Shown one piece after another: positions 45,391 to 57,930 of a stretch of DNA of 64,000 bases. The stretch covers positions 178,061,109 through 178,125,108 of the forward strand of contig NW_024609835.1 of the NCBI RefSeq assembly GCF_016920785.2, in the 5' to 3' direction. Origin of the DNA: Ixodes scapularis. Its lineage: Eukaryota; Arthropoda; Arachnida; Ixodida; Ixodidae. Each line of letters opens with the position of its first letter. Within the stretch, counting starts at the first letter, position 1. A program made the translations under genes and the position numbers. The notes below the pieces were generated by a model that saw only the letters and a list, made by a program, of their open reading frames with translations, did not search any database and was not told the DNA's origin.

Positions 45391-48139
45391 CGGCGTAACA
45401 CGCAGGATTGTAAACGTCCTTCATTTTTTACTCAGTTCATTGTCCGTTGGAAAAAAAAGAATAGCCCCCGCCATCTAGCGCTGCCACTTATATATAAGTA
45501 GCTCTTGTCTGCAGCCTTGCGACTAATATATCGACTTGCTCTCGCTACGTAGAAAATACACCCCCGCGCCCAATTCAAAGTTTCTGAGAGGCCAGACGCC
45601 CTTCATGTCGCTGCTCCGAGAAAGTCCACTCGACAGGGCGAGCGAAATGCGAGTCAGACCTGAACACGACCGGTTTCGAGTGGCGTCGTCGAGGGTTCCG
45701 ATTAGGCAGACCCAGTGCAGCGCCAACGCAGTGGTCTACGGCCTTGCCCCCGGCCGGCGTGCGTGGGTGGAGCCCCGCCGGTCGATGGCAGGGCCTCGTC
45801 ACCGAGGGCTTCGTAACTAGTGACGACGACGGACTGACGGCGTCCGGAAAGGTCGGGCTGTCGACCTCGTTTCACGGGGTCACTCGACGGCACCGGGCCG
45901 GATGGACGCCGGGATCAATAGGGGCCCGGACTCCGTGGTAATGGTGTGCGACTCGGCCGAACCGACGGGACCAGGTTTGTCAATGAGCCTCTTAGCGGTG
46001 GGGGGACACAGGGAAATCGGGGACCGTTCCCAATTCAGCCGGGCTCAATGCAGACGCGGGGTCAGATTCTACCACGACAAACGGTTCCATCAGTTTGATA
46101 TACAAAAACATTAAGGACGTTGACAGTTGCCTTCAGCGTGATGTCTATTGTCACTGACCGCTTTAAAAAGAGGCGAAGGGCATGGCGTGTTCGGATCATC
46201 TTCTTATCTTTTTACAGCAGCTGAACCTATGTACTTCGCGCATTTAGAACACAGTGAAACGAATCGCGAAGCGAGGACATAATAAGCCCCAGTTTGCGTT
46301 TTTTTATACCGTCACTGACCGTAGACAAAGCCTTTGCGATCACTTTTCTACGGGATAGGCAGGTAATCAATGGCAACGAACAAGACAAGTATCCCAGCGA
46401 ATGATGAAGCTGGGAATATTACTATAGACCTTAAAAATGCGATGTGGACAGGGACGCTGAACGAGTGAAATGTCAAAAGGTCCGTATCTGCGAACGTCGC
46501 ATTTTTCCCCCGTCTAATTGTTTTTTTTTTTTTTTATATATACGGCATTCGCTGCGGTCGCTTTGTTGTTCAAAGTTATTATCTATTGGCGCGTTCTGAC
46601 ATTATGCAGCATGGTCAACGCGTAGTCTTTTTTATTTAAATAATTCAAGACCACGCAATAACTGAACTCCTGGCATTAAACCGCTTGATAATAACAACCA
46701 GGAATCTATTGTCACCCGACAAACCTGGCACAATAATTGGCCACTTGCATTTTTTTTTAACGGACTTTGATAATGCTCGCTGGCCTTTGAGGAACCGAGT
46801 AACATCAAGTATTTGTTGACACAATATGTTCACGTTGCTTATGCATAAAACCCTAGCTTTTTTTTTTTTTCTGGTTCAATGATGTTTTGTTTTGTTTTTT
46901 GACGGAAGTAGAGCGGGTAAAAATCTTGTATTTTCTGGACAATGGCTCCCCATTTTCGACCAAATTGCCACCTCCCCACAGAGTGGGCCACCGGCCAAAT
47001 CAATCGCAGTGATCGGCTCTTCGAATGGCAGTAAAACAGAACAAAACACCTTTCAGTTTCAAAAATAAGACTTGCAATGAACACTGGTTCTTCTAAAAGG
47101 CCACGCTCCCAGCGCGAAATGAGGTTTCGGTTTTCGGCGCCTCGTCAGTCATTGATTCAACTTTCTCCATTGCTCGAGTCTGCTGACGTACTTTCCCAGC
47201 GGAAACGGGGCGCGTTGGCATTTTATTGACTTACCGCCAGCTCTCTTCTGTTAAAAAAGAGCATGTTTCGTCCGTCTCTTGCACCAAGCATAAAACAGAA
47301 TACAAAATGGCGAAGTCAGCCAGTTCACGAATTTCAAAACAAAAATCGCTTGGCAGACGAGAGAACGGTTTCATCTCTTGCAGGTCCCTAACACGCCGGC
47401 GATGACTTCATTTCCTCGAAGCTATACTTCGCAGCTGCTCGCGTCATACCTTCACACCGCCGTTCGCGAAAAGTGCGAACGGAGACATCCGTGGCCAGAA
47501 AGAGGAAGACAAAAACGAGCGAGCGAAGAGCCGAGAATAAACAAGAAGTCTCTGGTGAAAAATATAAACTAAACAGAAAACAAAATGGAGGCAGACGTCG
47601 CAGTTTTCCAGTCGCCATATCGATCCTGGACGCTCTCGCCTTTTCCGGAGATAAATAACGGAAAGTGGCGTCGTTGGCAGGGGCCTCTTTCCGCCAGATG
47701 CCTGATCCTGGCGACTTCGGCGTGGACCGAGGCGTGGGCGAAGGTTGTAAAGGGTCATCGAACTAATACATATACTTTTTTTTAGGTTCCTGGTTGGAAC
47801 GTATATCACAAAATACACCTACTCCACAAGGAGAGTTCAGTGTAATATTTAGGTCGTGCTACGCATTTTTTTAGGATCGAGAAGCGCTTCTGTTTTGTGC
47901 TTCTGTTTCAAAACGACCGTACTGGAATATAAGCACGCTTCTAAATCGCTTCTCACTCAAATTGAGGCTCACAACGTAAACAATGTGCTAAATTCTTTTT
48001 TTCTTTGTTTTTTGCAGGAAAGTTTGTTTTGTGACATACGCCTGCAATGCATTCACGTAAAAATATTTTCGTAGGGGGTTTAGAGTCTCTAGAAGAGGTT
48101 TCGAAATGCCTTCTATTTCTCCACGACGTCCCCAAATAT
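45391..48139. other. Unassigned DNA with a GC-rich island
   Basis: At about 45560-46075 the sequence is strongly GC- and CpG-rich compared with both flanks. Open frames there have no recognisable domain. The rest is AT-rich with homopolymers (T runs near 46520 and 46860). Confidence 0.5.
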
Positions 48140-48173
48140 CAGATTGAGCCTGGCGGATGGCACACCCAATATA

Positions 48174-48615
48174 CAGGGTGTCACAAAAGAAAATTTACAC
48201 GGTCTTTTTTACCGCAAAAATAAACTAGGCGTCGCCGAACGCTCATTCTCTGCCCAAAAGTAGAGCTAGAGGTCACAATCAGATGCCAAAGTTTCAGCCC
48301 GATCCGATAACTTAATCAAAAGTTATAAGTGATTTTTTGAAAATTTCAATGGGAAAATGGCGGCCGAAGGCGTTTTCAAACACATGGGCTCTATGGCACC
48401 AGAAACCGAAAACGGGCGAAAATGGGCTCCATTTTCCCATTGAAATTTTCAGAAAATCAGTTATAACTTTTGATTGAGTTATCGGATCGGGCTGAAACTT
48501 TGGCATCTGGTTGTGACCTCTAGCTCTACCTTTGGGCGGAGAATGAGCGTTCGGCGATGTCTAGTTTATTTTTGCGGTGAAAAAGACCGTGTAAATTTTC
48601 TTTTGTGACACCCTG
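48174..48615. mobile_element. Foldback MITE, TA-flanked (copy E1, 442 bp)
   Basis: Begins CAGGGTGTCACAAAAGAAAA and ends with its reverse complement, flanked by TA on both sides (48172-48173 and 48616-48617). The arms are about 180 bp with a spacer of about 80 bp. The TA target fits Tc1/mariner-type elements. No coding. Confidence 0.85.
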
Positions 48616-48621
48616 TATATA

Positions 48622-49249
48622 GTGACCCAAGTCACCAGGCTCGATCTAAAATGGACCGTAAAATTCGACGCCTCGAAGCAGCAACCTAAACTTTTCGTCA
48701 AACGTGAATTTCACAGGTCAATTTTTTTTTTTTCTAAAATTACGAAGCCTGGCTTTCTTTCTGTAAAAAAATGGCCAAGAAACTTGTCAGGGTCTACGGC
48801 GAGCGGCGACGCAGACGATAAAGTCCAGTAGCGGGAGTGTTTGGCGTTCGTATTGATAGATGGCGCTACCTCCTTATCGTGACGGCTCGCGACTACCCGT
48901 GGTTTATTAAAATGAACGTATTTTTTTTAAATGTACCTTCGGTTAAAAAGTAAATACGTACAATAAAAGGAAAATTAAAGTAAAAAAAAATGCGTCTGCA
49001 TAACGACGGCGATTTTGCTTCCGACGGATTTCGTCTGGGTGTCGTCTGCTTTCTTTCGCTGGCCGGCTACACCTTCGGACGCTGCTTCCGACGCCATCTA
49101 TCAATACGAAAACCAAACACAGCCCGCTTTGAAATTTCACAAGAAAAGACCGACTTTTGAAATACACCTTCGACGAAAAGTTTAGATTGCTACGTGTAGG
49201 CGTCGATTGTTATGATTCATTATAGATCAAGCCTGGTGACTTGGGTCAC
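48622..49249. mobile_element. Foldback element with about 250-bp left arm (F3, 628 bp)
   Basis: Terminal GTGACCCAAGTCACCAGGCT at the left and its reverse complement at the right. Internally CGTATTGATAGATGGCG (about 48849) is inverted at about 49092, and CTAAACTTTTCGTC (about 48688) at about 49174. A spacer of about 230 bp separates the arms. It lies directly between E1 and E2. Confidence 0.8.
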
Positions 49250-49259
49250 CCAATACATA

Positions 49260-49761
49260 CAGGGTGTCACAAAAAAAATTACACGGTCTTTTTTACCGCA
49301 AAAATAAACTAGGCATCGCCGAACGCTCATTCTCCGCCCAAAGGTAGCGCTAGAGGTCACAACCAGATGCCAAAGTTTCAGCCTGATCCAATAACTTAAT
49401 CAAATGTTACAAGTGATTTTTTGAACATTTCAATAGGAAAATGGCGGCCGACGGAGTTTTCAAACACATGGGGCTCTATGGCACCAGAAACCGAAAACGG
49501 GCAAAAATGAGCTCCATTTTCCCATTGAAATTTTCAGAAAATCACTTACAACGTTTGATTACGTTATCGGATCCGGCTGAAACTTTGGCATCTGGTTGTG
49601 ACCTTTAGCTCTACCTTTGGGCGGAAAATGATAGCGTTCGGCGATGCCTTAGTTTTGTTTAACCCGAGACTGGGGTATTTTACCGCAAAAATAAACTAGG
49701 CGATGCCTAGTTTATTTTTGCGGTAAAAAAGACCGTGTAAATTTTCTTTTGTGACACCCTG
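49260..49761. mobile_element. Foldback MITE, TA-flanked (copy E2, 502 bp)
   Basis: Same family as E1: starts CAGGGTGTCACAAAA, ends TTTTGTGACACCCTG, TA on both sides. It has an extra inner inverted stretch near 49676-49730, where TTTACCGCAAAAATAAACTA is repeated and inverted, so its right arm was rearranged after insertion. Confidence 0.85.
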
Positions 49762-50163
49762 TATATATATGCTTCGAGCAAGCCTCCAAACGGTTGTTGC
49801 ATGACCAATGTGACAGGACCACAATACAAGGAAAAAAACACGCCTCAGGCCGTATCTGCAGACTGCTGTTTGTACAAGACATTATGAATGTGACCGCGGC
49901 TTAAAGGACGACTTAAAGGCCGCCTTAAAACGGATACCGCGGCTAAATGCCGACTTAAAGGTCGAGATAAATCGGTGACGGCGGCCTAGAGGCCAGTAAG
50001 AAGGAAACTATCCCGATTCGTCTTTCCATTCGAAAAAGAAGTAGACCCTCCTCATTTCTCTGCGGAGTAGCTCAGAGACCCGCCGGTCTTGTCAGGACGG
50101 GAGGAGAAAGGGTGCGAGAGGGATAGGAAAAGTGAAAACTGGGGACCGTTTTTTTTTTTTTTT
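49762..50163. other. Unassigned DNA
   Basis: Short degenerate repeats of GACTTAAAGGCCG/GACTTAAAGGTCG lie at 49890-49990 (CGGCTTAAAGGACGACTTAA and similar), a diverged tandem array. A T run lies at 50149-50166. No gene seen. Confidence 0.5.
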
Positions 50164-50715
50164 TTTAGAGCGCAGCTCTTAGGCGCTTTTTTCCGGCATG
50201 AAGGGCGTCGCCGTCGCCGTCGGCGCAACCGCGAGCGTTGCATTATGGGAATAATCCAAGCAGGAGTGATTGCGCGTTGCGTTATGGGAATAACGCAAGC
50301 GGGTGCAACCGCGCGTTGCGTTATGGGAACATTTCCCCGCTAAATTATGCTGAAAGTTTTTCGCAGTTTCCCCACTAATTAGAGCGGAACAATTTTCGAA
50401 AAGTTTCCCTGCTAAATTTAGCGCAAAACTTTTCCCGTTAAGATTAGCAAAAAAAAAAAAAATTCCCGATAAATTAGCGCAAAAGTTTCCCCACTAAATT
50501 TGGCGAAAAACCTTAACTGCTAAACTTAACGGAAAAAAACTTTTCGTGGACAAAACTTACCGCTAAATTTAGCGAAAATATTTTCCTCTGTATTTAGCGG
50601 CAAATTTAGCGAAAACTTCCCGCTAAATGGGAGGGGAGTATAAGAGGTAGAGGAAAGGGCATACCTCCATTCCGTCTCCTCCACTCCTCCCCCTCCTCAA
50701 GAGCTGCGCTCTAAT
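50164..50715 (+). mobile_element. TA-flanked repeat family, copy 3
   Basis: The best-preserved ends: TAGAGCGCAGCTCTTAGGCG at the left and AAGAGCTGCGCTCTA at the right. GCGTTGCGTTATGGGAA units repeat three times near 50235-50335, followed by TTTCCCCGCTAAATT-type units with several indels and a GA/CT-rich end. Same layout as copy 2. Confidence 0.75.
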
Positions 50716-50825
50716 TCGGCATTACAGAGAATTGTAAACGTCTTTCATATTTTTTCTCGGCAGAACACAGGATTTTGTAGATCGGAAAATGATTTGTTGG
50801 CCTAGTTGGTTAAACATTACGAAAA

Positions 50826-52545
50826 TAAAAAGCGCGATAGACAAGGACAAGAGGGAGACTACACAGGACAAGCGCTTACTCGCAACTGACATTTTAATTC
50901 GGAAGATAAGGAAGACGAAGACATTAAAGACCTATAGCGTTGAAAGTTACAAATATTTATGAGAAAAGAACGAAAGAATCTGAAAAGACTGAGGATTCAA
51001 AGAGATAATAAAGGAAATTAGTAAAAACAAAAGGAAATGGTGGGCATACTTAAGTAACAGTGAAAAAAAATGACAGTGAAAAAAATTAAGAAGAAAGAGA
51101 AAGAGAAAGGTAAGGCAAATTTAAGAACATCTAAGGAAAATAGTTCAAGTGCTCTGATTCTTTGGATGGCAAAGTCACCGATGGAGCACTGATGCATGCG
51201 TTTCATTTGATCGCAATGACTTCAGCCTCAAAAATCTTGCGAGTTCGCTTATCAGGACACCTCCTCAAAATCCTTGTGCTGGGCAGTAGCGGGGCGCATC
51301 CACAGTCCCTCAAATGTAGAGCGAGATGCCTGACGGAGAGCATTTTAGAGGTAGCGCATGTTCTCTGAGCCTTACGTTGACACATCTTCCCGACTGTCCC
51401 ACATAAACCTTTCCACAAGTGAACGGGATCAAATACACTACTCCGCTGCAACAGTTGACGTATTTGTTGCAGTGCCTGGCACCGCATTTGTCAGGCTTTA
51501 TGCGCAGGGTGTTGACTTTATGGCAGAGCCTTTTAGCTTGTCGGGGGCTGAAAACACAACTGGCACATTGTATTTAGAGGCAATTCTCTTGAAGTTATGA
51601 GAGATGCGATGGATATAAGGGACGACCGCCGGTCGATTTATTTTTTCTCTACTTCTCTTGCTTGTTCTGTTTGGTTTTATCATGCATTTGACAACATCAG
51701 ACAGAATGGATGTGGGGTTGCCTGACGCTTTGAGCCTTGATACTCGCGCGTCGAAGCTCTCCCTTGCTCAATGAATGCAAGACTTTGTCAGGGCAGCGTT
51801 CAAACAACTAGACACGATGCTCCTTTTGACTAGTTTTGAATGTACAGATTCATATTGGAGTATTCGTTTCTTGGATCTGGATGAATACATCCAACAGATG
51901 TGGTCATTTTGAAAGGTGAGTCGCGTATCAAGAGATTGAAGGTTGCTGTTAGTCGGAGTTTCGTGGGTGAAGTTCAATCCTTGGGTGTGACCTAGAAAAG
52001 TGTTTTTTATGATGTTGATGTCGTTTGCGTCAGGTATTTTTGTCATGAGCACAAGATAGTCGTCGACGTATCTGAACATGCGCGCGACTGGATAGGAGGT
52101 CGAACCCTGGAATATGCCCCTGTCACACTTTGAAAGAAAAGCGAACTCGCGAAATTTTTGAGGCTGAAGTCATTGCGACCAAAGGAGACGCCTGCATAAG
52201 TGCTCCATCGTTGACTTTTTCATCAAAAAAATTAGAGTACATGAAATATCTTCATCCATTTTCTTAAATTTGCTTTACCTTTCTCTTTCTCTTTCGTTTT
52301 AATTTTTTTTCACTATTACTTTAATTATGCCCACCATTTCCTTTTGTTTTTACAAATTTGCTTTATTACCTTTTTAATTCTCAGTTTTTCTAGATCCTTT
52401 CGCTCTTTTCTCATAAATAATTGTAATTTTTAACGTTAGGGTCTTTAATGTCTTCGTCATCTTCCGAATTAAAACGTCAGTTGCGAGCAAGCGCTTGTCT
52501 TGTGTAGTCTCCCTCTTACCCTTGTCTTTCGCGCTTTTTATGTTC
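50826..52545 (-). mobile_element. Penelope-like element with a head-to-head inverted partial copy
   Basis: The minus strand encodes reverse transcriptase with the catalytic RYVDDYLVLM (52079 downward). Next comes a linker frame (51683-51498), then the GIY-YIG endonuclease region with HLALHLRDCGCAPLLPSTRI (about 51400-51280). Stops and frameshifts separate the parts, and everything upstream of the catalytic motif is missing. The right end (52137-52545) is an inverted copy of the left end (50826-51255): it repeats the last endonuclease codons and the 3' untranslated segment, including ACAAGCGCTTGTCTTGTG/CACAGGACAAGCGCTT. Penelope-like elements are known to carry such terminal repeats and inverted truncated copies. 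The element is dead as a coding unit. Confidence 0.85.
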
Positions 52546-55500
52546 GTTTTGTAAGTCGGTCTTGAAGGTTTCAGAAAAACCACAGAGGACTATAGAACTC
52601 TGAATTGTTGTCCCCGCGTATTTCGCTTGTCTTCCACTCTCTTCCACTGTGTAAACGATTATTAATCACAAAATGGAATAAACGAAGGCGCGTGAATACG
52701 GTCACTGATAGCCTTTGTGATACATTCTTCCGCGCACTCATCGGCTAATACTATAATCTCGTTGGTTACAGAAACAATAATGCCGGAACTCATCACGCCT
52801 TGCTTTTCTTCAGCCGTCCGACAGTTGAGTTCATTTCAGTAGAGTTCGGAAGGAAGTACATTTAATTCATTCGTAGGTCAGCCTATCTTTGCCTACACCA
52901 CTTGTTACAGCCACGTCCGCGCGACAGGGCGTCATCATTCCTGTGTTTTAGTTAATTTCAATTATATAAAATACTTTCAATTACGTGTAATTCTAAATAA
53001 TACTAGTATACTCTATCGACTTCGATGCTCGGTTTACTCTCACAAAGCACGAAGCCCTCGGTGCTTAATGTTCACTGTATATTGAGAAACATTCTAATGT
53101 TTTTTTTGTGTATGTCCATGACCTCCTATATAAGGGGAAAGCCTGCGCCCTCCGCGCCCCAAACTATAGACCACCCGGTAGCCACAGAAAAGAGAGGTGG
53201 AGTGGAGAGGTAGTCGAGGGCGAACCATCATGTCAGCAGCGCCGCACAGGTGTCGTAAGGCAAATATACCCCTCTTTATTTTATTTTTTTTATTTTATTT
53301 TGCGGCAGACAGGAAGGCCAGTCCGACCGGATTCCTCTCTACAACGTATCGTCTTGTCCTAGTGCTCTCCGAGAGGAAGGTGTTGGTGTTAGGAGGACGA
53401 TAAGAACACCGAACAGCACATCACAAAGCTAAACGCGTGAACAAACGCCGCACTGCTTTGTAACTCAGTACTTTCTGGAAAGAAATACAAAAAATATATA
53501 TATATATATATACATATAAATGAATAAAATATTCTGCAGCAACACTAGAACGGCACAAGAGATTCCCAAAGTGATGTGGCGTCCCTGCACGCCACTCAGC
53601 AAAAAAACGCTCGATATTTATGACGCAACAGGAAAGGGTGAGCGCCTGTCAGCCCCCTCTTGTGAAGATCGCGCCCAAAAGCACGAGACGCCGCACTGAA
53701 TACGCCTCGACGCATTCGGGCATAGCGCCGAATCTTTTTTTTTTTTTTTTTTTTCATTTTTTCTTTTCGATTATTAGCATTCGATATAAATGTCAGAATC
53801 ATTAAATATCTTTGGCGGAGCACAAAAAAAAAAAAAAGCCGCTAAAAATGTACGTAAGTCTCACGATGACTCGCGAGATTCACTTTTGGTTGTTTTTGTT
53901 TTCATTTATGCGGCGGCTCTATCATCGTTAGCCGCAAGCCGCCACCGTTCTCAGACATGCAGGAAAACATTTTGCGTGAGGAGTCTATTTCCCAGAAAGA
54001 CCATTTGGGGATGCGATATGCATTTGTAAAAGAAACTCGAAAAAAAATGTTCATAGCAAGCGCAGTATTTCATTCGCGCCCACGTGTAACTATATGTACT
54101 GAGAAAACGTACGGGATTTTTCGGGCCCGCACCCGGTGCATAGTCCGAACCTGGTGCTTAGTTGACACGAAAATCTTTTCACGGGTTCACGACGCCTTCC
54201 AAGAGGAAGTGTTACATGTTAATAAAGAACAACAAAATCGCAACAGGTTTTCCTCTAACTTTTTTTTCCAACGCCTTTTTTTTTGCGTGTCGTATAGGTT
54301 ACGCTGATTTCACGTCGTGCGTGAAATATTTTTTATACCCTTGTTTACTTTTATCCGATTAAATAAAAACTACAACTCCAATGACCTTCGGCGCCTAGTA
54401 TAAGTTGCATGCTATGTTCGCTTGGCTGTTTTTTTGACAATGCAGTTGTGGAAATCGAAGTGCCGACAGAAAGGGATCGCGCGCGAGAGAGAGAGAGTTG
54501 TTACGGCATGAGTTGCGCAATCCCCACTGCGTGATGCACAAATTACCAGTTGCCCTCTAAAAAGGAGCATCCTTACAACGGTGGCTAATGGCTTACGATG
54601 GCTAAACTAACCGGCATCAGTACAAATTGGTTGTATGGATGTTTAGACAGCGGACGTATTCCGCAGTCCTTACTGTACGTCTCGCTAGCTGCCTTCTGCG
54701 CTCGCAAATGCAGGGGCGTGAGCACGCATTTCTTTGCGAAAGCGCACTTCATCCCCGGGCACCCTAGCGAACTGGAGAGATGGAGTATTATCAATTGAAC
54801 ATAAAGCTTTCTTAGATTAGTAGATTTTTGTTTGTTTGTTTTTTTTTGTCTTCGAAATTCGTTATACCGTATTTGCTCGAGTAATAGCAGCACTTTTTTA
54901 TGAACAAGGCCCTTGCGCTTACTTTCCTGCAGAACACACATACAGCCAACCATCGCGCTCTGCATAAAAAAAGCACGGAATAACGATGTCGAGAGCACGA
55001 TTCTCCGTAAAAATGCGATTTGAACAGATAGAATTTCTGCTGCCATTTTTCTGCCGATCGCGCTGATTCGCAATCCCCGTGCTCCGCGGAAAGACAGGCC
55101 AAACGATATTGCTCATAAACAGCGCAGCTCTCACTCGGCCAAATAAGGTTTTTCGTTTTCCTCGCTGCTTTTTTTTATTTTCTGTTCAAGTTGCGTCCTT
55201 GTTTTCATTAAATAAAATGTTAATGAAAGTATAGTCATTGACACTTTAAGAAACACAAGCCGTAGGTGTACCAATCATTTTGTTATCGCTCCATAACCAA
55301 TGATATTAAGACGTTTTTCACTAAGAACTCGGAAGAATAGATCACGAAGCAAGGAGCGTGAACACAATAAGTCAATCACTGTATTTCATGCGGTGTCGGT
55401 GACTATGGTTTGGATAAAATTCAGGGTAAAACATCATGCAAAATAAAACTTAACACCTCAATTATGCTGAAGCTGTCAGCATTTCTAACGTTTCAGCCCC

Positions 55501-56622
55501 GTTCAATGTTTACTCTTACATTGAATTTTTCCGCGTTCTCTAAATTGCTTCATGAAATAGATCGGTAAAAAAAAAAAAAAAAAAAAAAAGTTCGCCAAAA
55601 ATAAGCAGGGCTTTTGTAAGTTCTAGGGTTCCCGAACTTAAAACATGACGATAGGAATACCTATACCGCGTGAGAAACTGCATAAGCTCAACACGTCGAT
55701 GCAACGATTCACAACACCCAACACTCGAGCATTGTGTGAACAATAGGGTGCCTCGAGGGCATACTTCGAGTGTAACACGCTGGAACGGGTTATTCCTTCC
55801 ACTGCCACGTTCACTTATGCTCTTAAACTTGCGATGCACAAGCATAGCCTATCAATTGCTTTCGTTTCTTAGAACCTAATCACGCTCTTTGAAGTTCGAC
55901 TTCGACACGCTTGTTTTCAATCAGTACAAATCTTGTTGCGTGCCTTCCCATATCACGTTCGCTGAAAATAGATTGCTAGTCACGAAAACGTGGTCCATAT
56001 TTACAATTTGCTGTTGGCAACGCCTTGTCAAGAAGACGCGGAGATTGTCCTGGAAACAACGTTCCTTCCGCTGTTGTATCTCAATTTGTATTGGTTTCAG
56101 TTACGCTTCACAAACGCAGTCTGGACCTTTCTATTTGAACTCTTTTTATAGCTACTGACAGCTTTAAAAACTCAAAGCGTGACGAGTTTCCCGCATCTTA
56201 TTGTCGCTTGGTAGCCAATGAGATTAGGGGTTTAGCAGATAAGAGCATCGAACAGCCAATCACGAAACAAGAAGTGTGAGCTAAGTGAGCCGTACTTTGC
56301 GATTGTTAACAGTGAACCCAGCAAACAAAAAACTGAAAAAAAGTTATAACTAAAAACAGAGCAACATCCATCATCTAAATCGAAGAAAAATAAAAGAGTA
56401 AGGCAAAATTAAACACCAACATTACATTCCGAAAGTACAACAGACTTTAACGTAGAAAATATCGAAAGTGAAGGTGCTAAAAACGAACAATCCCAAATGT
56501 TTAAAATAGTTCAAAATCTCTGGAGAAAGCAAAGCCACGCAGCAAACGTTTACATAAAATATACCCTGTCATATTGCAGGTTTCAGCCTATTATGTATAA
56601 ATGCTGGAAGAGAATAAATCAT

Positions 56623-56713
56623 GGTGTTAGAGGAGAATTACATAAAGTACGAGGACAGTACGACACGCTGTGTCGTGCTGTCCTCGTCATTTATATAACT
56701 CTCCTCTAACACC
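56623..56713. repeat. Hairpin with about 44-nt arms
   Basis: GGTGTTAGAGGAGAATTACA at the left is matched by the reverse complement ending CTCTCCTCTAACACC at the right. The middle has GACGAGGACAG-ACGACAC on both arms. The arms pair over about 44 bases with four or five mismatches and a loop of only a few bases. Confidence 0.85.
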
Positions 56714-57930
56714 GTAAATTCACCTGAACGCTCCATTTCCACGAGAAGAAATCAATTAACCTTGTTGTTATGCATGTATCTGTTTAGTCGCCGGGCGCCA
56801 TCATTGGACACTTGGAGTGAAGAGACATAAGATAAAAAAAAAGATTAATTGGCAATCAATAAGATTGCATATGAAAATAACGAAGCCGCAAACGATGTTT
56901 TAAAATCAACATTGCGGATAATGGCACCCACGGGAGCTGGAGGAGCTCTGTGACGTACGGAGTGAAACGATTATACGATTATACAACTGTAAAGAAATAC
57001 AATATTCTGTTGACTGTCAAATCTTGTTGAACTCGTCTTTTCAATCATCATTCCTTCAATGTCACGCATAAAAGGCGATGACTATATAGACTATAAGGAA
57101 CGGTGGTCGGTCTGTGTCACTGCAGGACAATCCGGTACCGACATTTCTACTATACAAGTACTTGTTGTTGCACTGGTTGGCGATGAGCATTTTGAATCAT
57201 GGTTTAAAGCATTTTTAGTAGTCAGAAAATATGAATCTCATATTTTGTGTTCATTTCAATTTTCGTTTCCCATATATATATATATATATATGGCCACCCA
57301 CGTTGACGTGGGAGTGTAATGGTATATGCAAATGTCGTCCGATAACAAAAGGAGGAGCTGACTAAATCTCTATTATCCAATCTGCGTACTTCATCACCCG
57401 GACATCGCACCAGAGCTTAAAATAATCGCTTTATCCAAGTACAGTCATCGCTAAAAAAAACAAACACAAAAAGAATCATCAAAGCATCGCTCACCCTCGC
57501 CTTTTCGGTCATTTATCCATCTTGTAAAGTGCATTAACCAATAAACTCGAGGGAGAAAAAAATAGATGACGCCATATTTCCACTATCGAAATAAAAAGAA
57601 AAAACAAAGCAATCCCCTTTCACTAAAAAAGAAAAAGAAAATTCAATTAAAACGATGATATACAGAAAGAAATACAAACAAGCAAAAAAAAAGTGCTCCC
57701 AGAGCAAGCACTCCGCAATTTCCGCTTTGTTATGAAGCAAGCGGCTCGCCGTCCCAGACAAGAAGAAACGCCGAGCATCGAGCCGAGGGGGGAGGCGTCT
57801 CATTTGTAGATGGCCTGCGAGAGGGAAGAAACGCGTCCCTTTGTATCGCGATCAAGCGGAATGCCCCCGCACCCCGCCATCATAAAACGCATCCCAGGAT
57901 AACTGTGCCGAACGTCGTGCTCGGCGAGCA

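Noticed and set aside
50052..50243. GCGGAGTAGCTCAGAGACC near 50061 as a possible tRNA start
   Set aside because: No acceptor-stem partner or T-loop sequence follows; probably chance.
54585..55073. Minus-strand frame of 162 codons
   Set aside because: Cys/Lys/Leu-rich with poly-Lys and Asn/Thr runs from homopolymers; no domain recognised, and it spans a probable repeat terminus.
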